Shown: positions 33,853 to 43,324 of the stretch, in pieces
Layout of the letters: the number at the start of each line of letters is the position of its first letter
How positions within the stretch are numbered: the stretch's first letter is position 1
Assembly (NCBI RefSeq): GCF_002077945.1
Contig: NZ_LVYD01000058.1
Span: 1 to 64,000, forward strand
DNA from: Niastella vici
GTDB taxonomy: Bacteria; Bacteroidota; Bacteroidia; Chitinophagales; Chitinophagaceae
Reading direction: 5' to 3'
DNA length: 64,000 nt
Position numbers and translations under genes: made by a program
The notes under the pieces: model-generated
Database searches by the model: none
The model's input: only the letters and a program-made list of their open reading frames with translations
What the model was told of the DNA's origin: nothing

Positions 33853-36234
33853 TTATTTTTTCAGGAGTTTTTTCTGGAAGATCTGTTCGTTACCAGCTTT
33901 AACATCCAGCAAATAAATGCCTTTAGTTAAGCCGGCCGGTATGCGAATACTGAGTGAATTGGTTCCAATACCTAATTTCTCAGTGGTGCTGTATACTTCT
34001 TTTCCAAGAAGATCGAGCAACCTGATACGAACGGTTTCAGCAGTTTTTAACCGAACCTGAACGTTTAGATCGCGGTCGAACGGATTTGGCGCTGCTTCTA
34101 TATCCAGGTCTTGGGCATTGAGCTTAATGATACCTGAATAGGTATAGTTTCCACCCTTTTGAATAGCCTTCAGGCGATAATAACGAATGCTAGCGAATGT
34201 ATGCTGCGCGTCGGTGAACTGATAGGTGTTGGCCGAGCTGTTGGGACTGCCCTTGCCAGCCACGGTGCCGGTGGTGGTGAATTTAGTGCCGGTTTCAGAA
34301 AATTCTACTTCATAGGTAGCAACATTTTCATCGCCGTTCATACTCCATGTCAACAGGGACCGGTCGTCAACCAGACTGCCTTTAAATTTCAGGTTGCTTA
34401 AAGGCAATATACCATCTGAATAGAAGCAGGTTGGCGTTTGACCTACGTTGGTGGGGTCGTTTGAGTTTACGAACATCACATTACCATCGGCATCGAGCAA
34501 AGTGATCTTCGACTGGTTACAAACCTGCACATTGGGCAGGGTTGCCACCCGGAATTTTACCACCGCGGCATTGGCAACACCAGGCTTTATGATACCGGGG
34601 TCTTCGCCTTTTGTCATTACCAGCTTACCGCCAGATACTGCATAAGGCATTATACCACCGCTTGCATCGGGTATTAATGAGTCGTTTATTTTGGTAGTAT
34701 GGGTTACGTATGTAGTGGCTGGCGGAATGTAATCATACATATACACACCTGCCGCATTGATGTTACCGTAATTGGTTACTGTAATGCTGTATTCAACGGT
34801 ATCGCCCCCATTTACCACAGAGGTACCATCTATGTTCTTATATGATTTAGTGGCTATGATCGAGCTTGTTAATACGGGGAAACCGCAGGACGCGAAGTCA
34901 CCGCTATAGTATACGTTGGAGGCGCCTGCAGCGTTGAACCTCGTTGTAGCCATTGTTGACAAATTAAGCGTATACACATCGGTGTATGCGCCACCGATAT
35001 ATACAGTACCATACGCATCGATGGCCAGTGCCTGGCTGGCTCCGCCCGGATAAGGGTTTACCGTACCCATGTACGTAGCTACCCGGGTTGAAGGGTTGAT
35101 CTTGTACATGTTACCGCTGTTGGCGATCAGGTATAATTTACCATTACCATCGGCAAAAAGGTCACCCCCGGCATCGGCGAACACATCGCGGGTGCCATTG
35201 GTTGCCGCATTGGTAAGGGCCCCATAGCGGGTAATAACCGGCGTTACCAGTCCCGAAGAATCTTTAAAACCAATTCTGATAAAGTCCAGGGCATTGGAGG
35301 TAAGCCCATACAAATAGCCATCAGAACCCATGCCCAAACGGTTAACGTTGTAACCGTTGTTGGTATTTGTTTCAACCTGATATCCTGTAAATCTATAAGC
35401 AGTGTAGGGGCTACTGGTGCTAAGGTTTACGTAACTAAGGTCCTCTCCACCGGAGTTATTTATAAAAAACAGCCACTTTCTGGTGCCGTCATAAGCGATG
35501 GCTGCAGAACTGCTTAAGATACTGGCACCGCCGATGGTACTACCTGTAAAGGCGTCCTTTTGAGTGCCACCAGCATTATAATAAAGCGTAGTCGCCTTGC
35601 CATAATTACTGGAAGTGGAGTTATTAACGTTGCGAATATAATTGTAACTGGTAGTACAAGGCCAACTACAACCAGTGGTAGTAGATGGTGTAGTTTGGTA
35701 AATATTATTACAGGGAGCATCAACAGTAATATTTGTTGTTACTGTATTGGTGGCCTGTACGGTTGACACGCTGTTCTGGCTGGCGTCAACGGTAGCGTTA
35801 TTGAAGACGCTTCCTCCATTGGCCGTAACCTTAACCTGGAAGATAATGGTGGCTGTTATGTTGGGAGCCAGTATACCTGCACCAAATGTGGGTGATTTAA
35901 TATAACCGCCACTGCCTGCATACGGCATTTTACCGCCACTGGCATCTGCTACAGCTGCACCATTAAGGGTAGTTGATCCCGTTATATACGTAGTGCCCGC
36001 CGGCACGTTATCGTATAATTTGGTTGCAACATAGTTTTGGGCAGTTTTGTTGGTGACAGTAATGGTATACTGCAAAATTTCGCCAACTTTTGCTGAGGTA
36101 CCATCACCACCCGTGGTGATGTTCTCCACAGCCTTCTGAAAATCTAATGACACCTGTGCCTGCGTACGTGCCTTGAAGCCCAATAGCAATAAGGCAAAGA
36201 GCGCGGCTCTCAAAGGGTAGAATTTTAAGTTCAT
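33853..36234 (-). CDS. Large T9SS-secreted protein with DUF11 repeats
   Basis: This 793-residue protein has a signal peptide (about 1-26), a DUF11 domain (about 30-170: LDFQKAVENITTGGDGTSAK, VGEILQYTITVTNKT, GTTYITGSTTLNG), a middle beta-propeller-like region (about 180-460), a second DUF11 domain (about 465-600: KNIDGTSVVNGGDTVEYSIT), an FN3-like module and a C-terminal T9SS sorting domain (EAAPNPFDRDLNVQV, LTKGIYLLDVK). DUF11 domains are found in large adhesin-like surface proteins. Adhesion or matrix function is inferred from domain type only. Confidence 0.88.
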   Translation of the reverse strand: MNLKFYPLRAALFALLLLGFKARTQAQVSLDFQKAVENITTGGDGTSAKVGEILQYTITVTNKTAQNYVATKLYDNVPAGTTYITGSTTLNGAAVADASGGKMPYAGSGGYIKSPTFGAGILAPNITATIIFQVKVTANGGSVFNNATVDASQNSVSTVQATNTVTTNITVDAPCNNIYQTTPSTTTGCSWPCTTSYNYIRNVNNSTSSNYGKATTLYYNAGGTQKDAFTGSTIGGASILSSSAAIAYDGTRKWLFFINNSGGEDLSYVNLSTSSPYTAYRFTGYQVETNTNNGYNVNRLGMGSDGYLYGLTSNALDFIRIGFKDSSGLVTPVITRYGALTNAATNGTRDVFADAGGDLFADGNGKLYLIANSGNMYKINPSTRVATYMGTVNPYPGGASQALAIDAYGTVYIGGAYTDVYTLNLSTMATTRFNAAGASNVYYSGDFASCGFPVLTSSIIATKSYKNIDGTSVVNGGDTVEYSITVTNYGNINAAGVYMYDYIPPATTYVTHTTKINDSLIPDASGGIMPYAVSGGKLVMTKGEDPGIIKPGVANAAVVKFRVATLPNVQVCNQSKITLLDADGNVMFVNSNDPTNVGQTPTCFYSDGILPLSNLKFKGSLVDDRSLLTWSMNGDENVATYEVEFSETGTKFTTTGTVAGKGSPNSSANTYQFTDAQHTFASIRYYRLKAIQKGGNYTYSGIIKLNAQDLDIEAAPNPFDRDLNVQVRLKTAETVRIRLLDLLGKEVYSTTEKLGIGTNSLSIRIPAGLTKGIYLLDVKAGNEQIFQKKLLKK

Positions 36235-36418
36235 AGGTTCCGGATTTACTCATGAATTTTTTATAGTTAATTCAGTCATCATAACCGGGAAACAGGCCTC
36301 GAGCTGCTTCATCGATTATAATCTCTACATTTTTTACTTACGGATTAAATTATATTTCTGTGTTACTCATTTAATTGCATCGGCCACATGTTTTAGTTTA
36401 TCAGGTTATTGTATCTGT

Positions 36419-36700
36419 TTAGTTCAGTTCTGTATATGTTATTTTATTTTTTGAATGAGTTTGCTGGAACACAATGCTGGCGGCATCCCTGTTCTTGATC
36501 AGTTGATTATATCCGGTAAAACTTACTGAAGAGGAATGAAAGCGTGAAATAGTGTTGAGGCTATGGTTGTACAGGAAAACAGTTCCAGTAACCACGGGCA
36601 TGATGTTACCAGCAACAGGAAGTTGACTGGCCGGGTTAGCAGGGCGGCAAAATCCATCTAAACGAATAGACGGAAATAAAGGAGTACGGTTCCTTTTCAT
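36419..36700 (-). CDS. Hypothetical small protein
   Basis: This 93-codon frame begins at an ATG on the reverse strand, upstream of and co-directional with the DUF11 protein. It has a basic start (MKRNRTPLFPSIRLDG) and no signal peptide, membrane segment or recognised domain. No consensus promoter is visible. The flanking stretches 36235-36418 and 36701-36986 show no other gene. Confidence 0.3.
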   Translation of the reverse strand: MKRNRTPLFPSIRLDGFCRPANPASQLPVAGNIMPVVTGTVFLYNHSLNTISRFHSSSVSFTGYNQLIKNRDAASIVFQQTHSKNKITYTELN

Positions 36701-36986
36701 AGTTTCAAATACGGATATGAATAATTAAAGGCGAAAGTTGCACTTTTTCGCCAATCGTACAACGCAAAACCCCTATGCATATTTTACAGGTAAATATGTA
36801 GATGACTTAAGGGTTTGATATTATATTTTGTTGCCTTGTGAAAAACGATACAAATCAAATGGAAACGAATAGTGTATAATTTACTATCAAAGGAAAAACG
36901 ATTTATCAAATTGATTATCAAACAGATGATTGATTTTTTAATGATATTCCTTTATTAGGACAAATGTGGAAAAGTTTCACAATTAA

Positions 36987-37018
36987 TTTGGTTTATATTA
37001 TAAACTAATTTACGTTTG
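36987..37018 (+). promoter_or_regulatory. Near-ideal housekeeping promoter for the second TonB receptor
   Basis: TTTG (36987-36990), 20 bases, then TACGTTTG (37011-37018). Both boxes match the Bacteroidota consensus exactly. The ATG lies at 37037, so the leader is about 13 bases. Confidence 0.8.
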
Positions 37019-37036
37019 AGTAATAAATACACTGCA

Positions 37037-39307
37037 ATGCATCACCTTTTGCCGCTGCTTATTTTACTCTTATCCTTTCTGGCCGGTTCGGGCCAAACCG
37101 TTATTTCAGGAAAAGTAAAAGATGGGAAAGGCCGTCCATTACAGGGCGCCAGCATTACCATAAAAGATACCTACGATGGCGCTACAACCGATTCTTTGGG
37201 TGCTTATCATTTCAAAACAACCGAAAAGGGGGAGCAAACCCTGCTGACCACTTCAATCGGTTATAAACTGCAGGAGCAAAAAATTACCATTACCGGCGCA
37301 ACCCTGCATATTGATGTTTTATTAAAACAGGAGCCCAATGAATTAACGGCCGTAACAATTACCGCCGGTTCCTTTGAGGCAAGCGATACCAAACGCACCA
37401 CAGTTTTAAATCCCATTGATATTGTCACCACTGCCAGTGCAAATGCCGATATCACCAGCGCTATTAAAACCCTGCCAGGCGCTCAGCAGGTAGGGGAGAG
37501 CGAAGGCCTGTTTGTTCGGGGCGGAACCGCACAGGAAACAAAAGTGTTCATAGATGGCACCCTGGTGAATAATTTCTTTTTTAGCAGTGTTCCCGACATT
37601 GCCCAACGCGGCCGTTTTTCGCCCTTTATTTTTAAAGGTACCGTTTTCAGCGCCGGTGGTTATTCGGCCTTATACGGTCAGGCGCTTTCTTCGGCCCTCA
37701 TACTTGAATCTGTTGATTTGCCCGAACAGTCATCGGCCAGTGTTGGCGTTTCTACAGTTGGGCTGAATGCCGGCTTTCAAAAGCTGTCAAAGAAAAAGAA
37801 CGCCAGCTGGGGTGTTAATTACGGTTATGTGAACCTGGCTGCCTATTTTGCTGCAGTTAAACAACGGCCCGATAATTTCAAAATACCCGAATTCCATAAT
37901 GGTGAAGTTAATTTCCGCATCAAGACCTCTAAAAGCGGGATGCTGAAGTTTTATGGGTATTTCAATTTTAATGATTTGGGGTTACGCCGGCCCGATATTG
38001 ATTCTACAGATCTGAAAAATGCGTTCAGACTCAGGAACTTTAATATATACGGCAATTTATCGTGGAAGGAAAAGCTGGGCCGTAAATGGCATTTATACCT
38101 GGGTGCTTCCTACAGCACCAACACCGATAAGATCGGTAATGAACTGCAAGACCAGCACAACGTGCCGGTGATCATTCCTTTTGAGCCCTACGATACAAAA
38201 AGTTTTAATGTTAAATCAACTGGTGAGCTGGCCCAAATAAAAACGGTGTTTGAGAGACGCCTGTATGGGTTAAGCGCCATTCGCTTTGGCGGCGAGTATA
38301 TGTATTTTACCGATAAGAACGATTTTACCAATTACTATACAACCAATGGCATTGTTAAAGCCGATGATCATTTTAAAGCAGCTTTTGCAGAAGCAGACCT
38401 TTATATCACCAACGACCTTGCGGCCAAAATAGGCAGCCGGTTCGAACAAAGTTCCCTGCTCAATAAAGCCAACCTGGTTCCCCGCCTTTCACTGGCGTAT
38501 AAAGTAGGAAATAAAGCACAGGCTTCGCTGGCGTATGGCATTTTTTATCAAAAGCCCGAAAAGGATTATTACCTGCGCGGTTATGCGTTTAATGACCTGT
38601 TGTATACGAGAGCCACGCATTACATAGCCAACTATCAAAAGGTTAGCAAAGATTACACTTTGCGCATTGAAGGGTTTTATAAGAAATACGAGCACCTGAT
38701 AAAAACATACGGCAGCAATAACAACGGCATTATTGACAGTGTTGGCAATGCCGGTTTTGGCGATGCCAAGGGTATTGAACTTTTCTGGCGCGATCGAAAA
38801 ACATTGAAAGATGTTGACTACTGGATCTCCTATTCATACCTCGATACCAAAAGAGATTACCTGAATTATCCATATGCCATTCAACCCAATTTTGCAGCAA
38901 CGCATACTGCCAGCCTGGTGGTTAAAAAGTTTGTTACCAAAATAAAGACCCAGTTCAACGGTTCGTATACGTTTGCAACGGGCCGCCCCTATTACAATTT
39001 CCGTTATAACAATTCGGCCGGTAAATACGTGATTGCCGACCAGGGTAAAACCATTTCATACAACAATCTTAGCTTTAGTGTGAATTACCTGCCTACCATA
39101 GGGAATACCAAGGCAAAGAAATTTGTTGTGTGGGTTTTCTCTGTCAACAACGTATTAGGGAGCGATCAGGTGTTTGGTTATAACTATTCATACAATGGTC
39201 TCAGGAAAGATCCTATTTTGCCTACTGCCCGGCGGTTTTATTTTCTGGGTTGTTTCCTGAGCTTTGGCGTCGACAGAAGCGATGATGTGATCAATAATAA
39301 TTTATAA
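37037..39307 (+). CDS. TonB-dependent receptor with carboxypeptidase-regulatory-like domain
   Basis: This 756-residue outer-membrane receptor has a signal peptide (about 1-19, LLILLLSFLAGSGQ), a carboxypeptidase-regulatory-like domain (about 21-100, VISGKVKDGKGRPLQGASIT), a plug (about 120-230, GLFVRGGTAQETKVFIDGT) and a barrel. The ATG at 37037 is chosen because an in-frame TTG at 37016 lies inside the promoter. No SusD-like partner follows; the next genes are a 2TM protein and a small secreted protein. The ligand is unknown. Confidence 0.92.
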   Translation: MHHLLPLLILLLSFLAGSGQTVISGKVKDGKGRPLQGASITIKDTYDGATTDSLGAYHFKTTEKGEQTLLTTSIGYKLQEQKITITGATLHIDVLLKQEPNELTAVTITAGSFEASDTKRTTVLNPIDIVTTASANADITSAIKTLPGAQQVGESEGLFVRGGTAQETKVFIDGTLVNNFFFSSVPDIAQRGRFSPFIFKGTVFSAGGYSALYGQALSSALILESVDLPEQSSASVGVSTVGLNAGFQKLSKKKNASWGVNYGYVNLAAYFAAVKQRPDNFKIPEFHNGEVNFRIKTSKSGMLKFYGYFNFNDLGLRRPDIDSTDLKNAFRLRNFNIYGNLSWKEKLGRKWHLYLGASYSTNTDKIGNELQDQHNVPVIIPFEPYDTKSFNVKSTGELAQIKTVFERRLYGLSAIRFGGEYMYFTDKNDFTNYYTTNGIVKADDHFKAAFAEADLYITNDLAAKIGSRFEQSSLLNKANLVPRLSLAYKVGNKAQASLAYGIFYQKPEKDYYLRGYAFNDLLYTRATHYIANYQKVSKDYTLRIEGFYKKYEHLIKTYGSNNNGIIDSVGNAGFGDAKGIELFWRDRKTLKDVDYWISYSYLDTKRDYLNYPYAIQPNFAATHTASLVVKKFVTKIKTQFNGSYTFATGRPYYNFRYNNSAGKYVIADQGKTISYNNLSFSVNYLPTIGNTKAKKFVVWVFSVNNVLGSDQVFGYNYSYNGLRKDPILPTARRFYFLGCFLSFGVDRSDDVINNNL

Positions 39308-39349
39308 TACCTGTAATTAAACAATTTTCATAACCTTAAAACCAGTCAC

Positions 39350-39631
39350 ATGGAAAATGAAAAAGACCCACAATTGTGGAAAATTGCCCAACGGCGGGTT
39401 GGGTTTAAATATAACCTGATGTCCTATATTGGGATGAGCTGTTTCTTTTGGGGCATATGGCTTTGGGCCGGCATAAACGAAGGTAACATGGGGTATCCCT
39501 GGCCGGTATGGCCAATGGCGGGATGGGGAATTGGCCTGTTTTTCCATTTTTTAAACGCCTATGTTTATACCAATCCCAACAATAGTGTAGAACGGGAATA
39601 TGAAAAACTGAAACAACAGCAGGTGAATTGA
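39350..39631 (+). CDS. 2TM-domain membrane protein
   Basis: This 93-residue protein has two membrane helices (about 25-43 and 50-74, with FWGIWLWAGINEG and GWGIGLFFHFLNAYVY) and an N-terminal WKIAQRRVGFKYNLMSY typical of the Bacteroidota 2TM family. Function is unknown. It is 42 bases downstream of the TonB receptor and may be co-transcribed with it. Confidence 0.88.
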   Translation: MENEKDPQLWKIAQRRVGFKYNLMSYIGMSCFFWGIWLWAGINEGNMGYPWPVWPMAGWGIGLFFHFLNAYVYTNPNNSVEREYEKLKQQQVN

Positions 39632-39689
39632 AATAACAAGAATGACCTGCCGAAATGAAATACACCTTAAAAAATAAAAACAGATCATC

Positions 39690-40328
39690 ATGAAGAAAAT
39701 CTTCTTTGCACTTATGTCGCTTGCTGTAGTAACCCAGGGGTTTGCACAAAGCGAAAAGTTCACCAAAGCAATGACCACTAACATTGCCCAGTTTGATTCG
39801 GCTAAAACTGCCGATGACATGCTGGCAGTATCTGCCAGCTTTGAGCGTATTGGCGATGCCGAAAAAACACAATGGCTTCCCTATTATTATGCTTCCTTAA
39901 GCGAGGTGATATATGCTTTTATGAAGAACGACATGGCCAATAATGATGCCTTTGCCCAAAAAGCTGAACAGTTGTTGAACAAAGCCGACGCCGCACAACC
40001 CAATAATTCAGAGATCAGTGTTGTAAAAGCAATGATCGCCACCCTGCGTATGCTGGTAAATCCGCAACAACGCTGGCAACAATACGGGGCTGTTATACAA
40101 ACAGAAATTGAAAATGCCAAAAAGCAGGACCCCACCAATCCAAGACCCTATTACTTACAGGGCCAGAATTTACGTAACACCCCCGAGCAATTCGGTGGTG
40201 GTTGCGCCACTGCCAAACCCATGCTTGAAGAAGCCATAAAGAAATTTGACGCGTTTAAACCGGCATCGGGCATAGCCCCCAATTGGGGTAAAAGTCAAAC
40301 CCAGAAAGTGCTTGATGGTTGTAAATAA
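39690..40328 (+). CDS. Secreted hypothetical protein, TPR-like
   Basis: This 212-residue protein has a signal peptide ending GFAQ (about residue 20). The mature part is helical, with AEQLLNKADAAQPNNSEISV and ENAKKQDPTNPRPYYLQGQN resembling tetratricopeptide repeats, and two Cys residues near 172 and the C-terminus. It lies 58 bases after the 2TM gene and before a strong terminator, so the TonB receptor, 2TM and this gene form one unit. Function is unknown. Confidence 0.8.
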   Translation: MKKIFFALMSLAVVTQGFAQSEKFTKAMTTNIAQFDSAKTADDMLAVSASFERIGDAEKTQWLPYYYASLSEVIYAFMKNDMANNDAFAQKAEQLLNKADAAQPNNSEISVVKAMIATLRMLVNPQQRWQQYGAVIQTEIENAKKQDPTNPRPYYLQGQNLRNTPEQFGGGCATAKPMLEEAIKKFDAFKPASGIAPNWGKSQTQKVLDGCK

Positions 40329-40333
40329 TTTTG

Positions 40334-40373
40334 AATTGTTCACGCACCACTATAGTGCGTGAACAATTTTTTT
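40334..40373 (+). terminator. Strong intrinsic terminator
   Basis: AATTGTTCACGCAC (40334-40347) pairs perfectly with 40355-40368 around a 7-base loop, followed by a run of seven Ts. Confidence 0.92.
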
Positions 40374-40437
40374 ATTGTATCTCTACATCCGGTAATTTGA
40401 TTATTGCCGGATTGACTATTATTAATTTTACTGTTAT

Positions 40438-41043
40438 ATGGAAAAAGACACTTCTTTTTCGCACACGGAAAGTTTAGCGTTGATTGAATCCATGATCAAC
40501 CGGGCCACGAACCGTTTTAATGAAGATGGTTCATTGTATTTGTTATGGGGCTGGGTGGTATTTCTTTGCAGCATTACGGAATTTTTTCTGTTACGTATTC
40601 AATTTGAGAAGCATTACCTGGTTTGGACGCTTACCTGGGCAACCACAATATATCAGATATTCGTTTTGCGCAGAAAGCGGCGGAAACAAACGGTTCGCAC
40701 CTATACTGATGATATTATCAAATATGTATGGCTCACATTTGTGATCATCATGTTCCTGGCGGCGGTGCTCATTGGAACCATTCAGGGAAAAGAGTATTAT
40801 AAACTCATAGATCCCCTGTTTTTGGTCATTTATGGAATGCCCACCTTTTTGTCGGGCATTATTCTACGCTTTAAACCATTGATGTGGGGTGGCATCGGTT
40901 GCTGGGCGCTATCGGTAGTGACACCTGTAATTCCGTTTGAATATCATTTATTGCTGGTATCAGCGGCCATGGTCATCGCCTGGATTGTGCCGGGTTACCT
41001 GTTGCGAATAAAATTCAGGCGTTCGAACAGGGCGCTGGCGTAG
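40438..41043 (+). CDS. Multi-pass membrane protein paired with a winged-helix regulator
   Basis: This 201-residue protein has a short soluble N-terminus (TESLALIESMINRATNRFNE) and about five membrane segments (LLWGWVVFLCSITEFFLL, WLTFVIIMFLAAVLIGTI and others). In Bacteroidota such proteins are commonly encoded just before a small winged-helix regulator, as here. Start ATG 40438 follows the upstream terminator. Function is unknown; a link between membrane state and the regulator is inferred from gene order. Confidence 0.8.
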   Translation: MEKDTSFSHTESLALIESMINRATNRFNEDGSLYLLWGWVVFLCSITEFFLLRIQFEKHYLVWTLTWATTIYQIFVLRRKRRKQTVRTYTDDIIKYVWLTFVIIMFLAAVLIGTIQGKEYYKLIDPLFLVIYGMPTFLSGIILRFKPLMWGGIGCWALSVVTPVIPFEYHLLLVSAAMVIAWIVPGYLLRIKFRRSNRALA

Positions 41044-41046
41044 CAT

Positions 41047-41054
41047 TATATTTG
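41047..41054 (+). promoter_or_regulatory. -7 element for the winged-helix regulator
   Basis: TATATTTG matches TAnnTTTG exactly, 36 bases before the ATG at 41091. It suggests the regulator has its own promoter as well as possible read-through from 40438. Confidence 0.5.
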
Positions 41055-41090
41055 TAAAAGATATATTCAATAAGGTTGAATGCGATTGAA

Positions 41091-41387
41091 ATGGAGTTTA
41101 AAGATCTAGACCCGATTTTACATTCTCAACTGCGGCTGGCGGTTGTTTCACTTCTCATTAGCGTGAAGGAGGCGGAGTTTACTTTTATTCGCGAAAAGAC
41201 AAATGCAACCGCCGGTAATTTGAGTGTGCAGATAAACAAGTTAAAAGAAGCCGGTTATATTGAAGTAACAAAACAGTTTAAGGATAATTATCCGCAAACC
41301 ATGTGTAAAATAACCCCGGCGGGCGTTGCTGCGTTTGAGCAATATGTAAAGAACCTGCAGTCGTACCTGGGTATACATATAAAATAA
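41091..41387 (+). CDS. Winged-helix transcriptional regulator
   Basis: This 98-residue protein consists of a single winged helix-turn-helix: DPILHSQLRLAVVSLLISV, FIREKTNATAGNLSVQINKL (recognition helix) and AGYIEVTKQFKDNYPQTMCK (wing), then a C-terminal helix. It is of the DUF5937/ArsR-like small-regulator type. The ATG at 41091 is preferred over the TTG at 41076. The target is likely its own operon with the preceding membrane protein, as seen for the family; this is inferred. Confidence 0.85.
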   Translation: MEFKDLDPILHSQLRLAVVSLLISVKEAEFTFIREKTNATAGNLSVQINKLKEAGYIEVTKQFKDNYPQTMCKITPAGVAAFEQYVKNLQSYLGIHIK

Positions 41388-41413
41388 CCCCTGCCTTTTG
41401 GTAAAAGCAGGGG
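41388..41413. terminator. Convergent hairpin between the regulator and a T9SS gene
   Basis: CCCCTGC (41388-41394) pairs with GCAGGGG (41407-41413), extended by TTTT with AAAA, with one bulged C. T-runs are poor on both sides, so strength is uncertain. Confidence 0.55.
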
Positions 41414-41436
41414 CGTATTATCTGTGAAACTTATTA

Positions 41437-42852
41437 TTATTCCTTGATCAGCTTGACCATCATCCGCTCTTTGCTGTTCACGGTTACATCAAGCGTATAA
41501 GCGCCGGGTTGTAAATTATGCGTGCCTTCCATAATAAAACTATTTGCACCTGCAGCAACTTTCGATGTTTTATTGATCACAATGTCTCCATCGGCATTTA
41601 ATATTTTCATAGCCACATAGCTGCTCTCATTCAATTGCGTTGTAACGGCAATATCATTTTTTGCCGGGTTGGGGGTAACGCTCACCATCTTCACTGTTGG
41701 TGTATTGTACACCCGTACTACCAGTAACCGGCTCGTGGCTACCTTACCGGCATTATCAAACTGTTTCAGGCGATAATACAGGTCTTTTTTAAGGGCAGTG
41801 TTCTTGCCCACTTCATCATTAAAGGAATATACTTTCCGCACATTTGAAGTGCCCTGTGCTTTTACAGTACCGGCTGTTTGCCATTTACGGCCATCGATAC
41901 TTCTTTCTATCTCGAAGCGGTTGCTGTTGAATTCGTAACCGGTGGCCCATTTCAATTGAACCTCTCCGCCGTCGTTATACAACCCGGCGAAATCATTCAG
42001 GCTTATTGACTCATCGGGGAAATCAAGTTTAACGGTAGCATCCTGCGAGCACAGGCGGCCAAAACCATTATCACATACTTTATAGGTAAATGTGGTTGAA
42101 TGCCCGGTAAAATCAGGATTGGGTGTAAATGTAAAGCTGCCATCTCCCTTCAATACCACTTTTCCATCGGGAGAGTTGGCGATCAGGTAGGCATTAAAAT
42201 GATCGTGATCGGCATCCCGGTCATTTTCAGTGACCTGACCGTAAGCAGTATGATCGGGCAGTCCGGTAATGATGTCGTTTTCGGCAACAGGCGAGGTATT
42301 GCAGCCTTCGGCATAATGCAGGGAAGCTGAAACCACCAGCTGATCAATAGCAATACGCGTAGTGCCGCCTGTGCCCTGGTAATTCAGGTACAGTTTATAT
42401 ATACCCGGTTGAATATTTGAGAATGACTTATTATATGTGTGCGATGTTTGTGCCGAAACCGGGGCGCATTCGATACTGTCTAACCGGCTAACCAGCAAAT
42501 TATTGGGATCGGTTAAATACAGTTTCAGCCACCTGCGGGTGCCTTTTTCAAAGGCCTGGTTAAATTGCCAGTTAAAGGAAATTGTAACCTGGCCGGTAAT
42601 ATCCAGTGCCGGGGTATAAATGCCGGTGCGTTGGTTCGCCGTTATGGTGGCGCCGGGAACCAGCCAGCCATCACTGTCGGTATTGGCGCGGGTGATGTCC
42701 ACGTCAGGTAAAGTCCAGCAATGTGTTTGTAAATATCCTTTAAGCTGTGATAACGCAACACCGTCTCTTGTGTTGAAGTTCTCAGCAACCTGGGCGTTGG
42801 TACTGGAGGCCAACAGGCCGGTTATTACCAGTAAACAAAAAATGCGCTTCAT
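41437..42852 (-). CDS. T9SS-secreted protein with cadherin-like tandem module
   Basis: This 471-residue protein has a signal peptide ending TNAQ (about 20), a lectin-like jelly-roll domain (about 22-175), a Big/cadherin-like module (about 185-280, VTENDRDADHDHFNAYLIAN and FTYKVCDNG), an FN3-like module (about 285-385, FNSNRFEIERSIDGRKW) and a T9SS sorting domain (about 390-471: VSVTPNPAKNDIAV, LQPGAYTLDVTV). It would be displayed on or released from the surface. The ligand is unknown. Confidence 0.87.
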   Translation of the reverse strand: MKRIFCLLVITGLLASSTNAQVAENFNTRDGVALSQLKGYLQTHCWTLPDVDITRANTDSDGWLVPGATITANQRTGIYTPALDITGQVTISFNWQFNQAFEKGTRRWLKLYLTDPNNLLVSRLDSIECAPVSAQTSHTYNKSFSNIQPGIYKLYLNYQGTGGTTRIAIDQLVVSASLHYAEGCNTSPVAENDIITGLPDHTAYGQVTENDRDADHDHFNAYLIANSPDGKVVLKGDGSFTFTPNPDFTGHSTTFTYKVCDNGFGRLCSQDATVKLDFPDESISLNDFAGLYNDGGEVQLKWATGYEFNSNRFEIERSIDGRKWQTAGTVKAQGTSNVRKVYSFNDEVGKNTALKKDLYYRLKQFDNAGKVATSRLLVVRVYNTPTVKMVSVTPNPAKNDIAVTTQLNESSYVAMKILNADGDIVINKTSKVAAGANSFIMEGTHNLQPGAYTLDVTVNSKERMMVKLIKE

Positions 42853-43324
42853 TAATGAAAGTTTCAGCGATTAGTAAATAAATACTCCGGTGGTGGATGC
42901 AATGATCCATCAAGGGTATTCAAAGGCAAATACATTGTTTAAAGGATACCAACGAACAGGGTATGGGTATTACGAATTATTAGGGGATTACGTAGGAATT
43001 GGAAGTATTTATACTATAAAAAGCAGTTCCTGGAAGATATTAAACCGGCGACTTTTTTTATCTGAATACTGCTATCATTCAAATAGTCAGCGGCTTATGT
43101 AGGTTTTTGGAATTTATTACAGGAGCGATATTATATTCCTGCGGGTTACGGAATTATCAGAGGATGTAGTGGTACCTTACAAATGTAACTAACGGAATTG
43201 TTTTTTGCAAGCTGCACCACATAAAAATATATTTTGGTTAAATCGGTCTTAATTATAGCTGACTAATCCTTTATTTTTCAGGCCCGAACCTTTTCGGGTT
43301 GTAATTTGTACATTTTATTTACAT
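42853..43324. other. Gap upstream of the ABC exporter genes
   Basis: No supported gene. A 70-codon forward frame (42890-43102) has no recognisable content. A leader hairpin CCCGAA/TTCGGG (43283-43298) lies 27 bases before the ABC ATPase ATG. Confidence 0.45.

Noticed and set aside
42890-43102. 70-codon forward frame before the ABC exporter genes.
   Set aside because: No promoter, signal or family resemblance; the sequence has the character of an AT-rich spacer.
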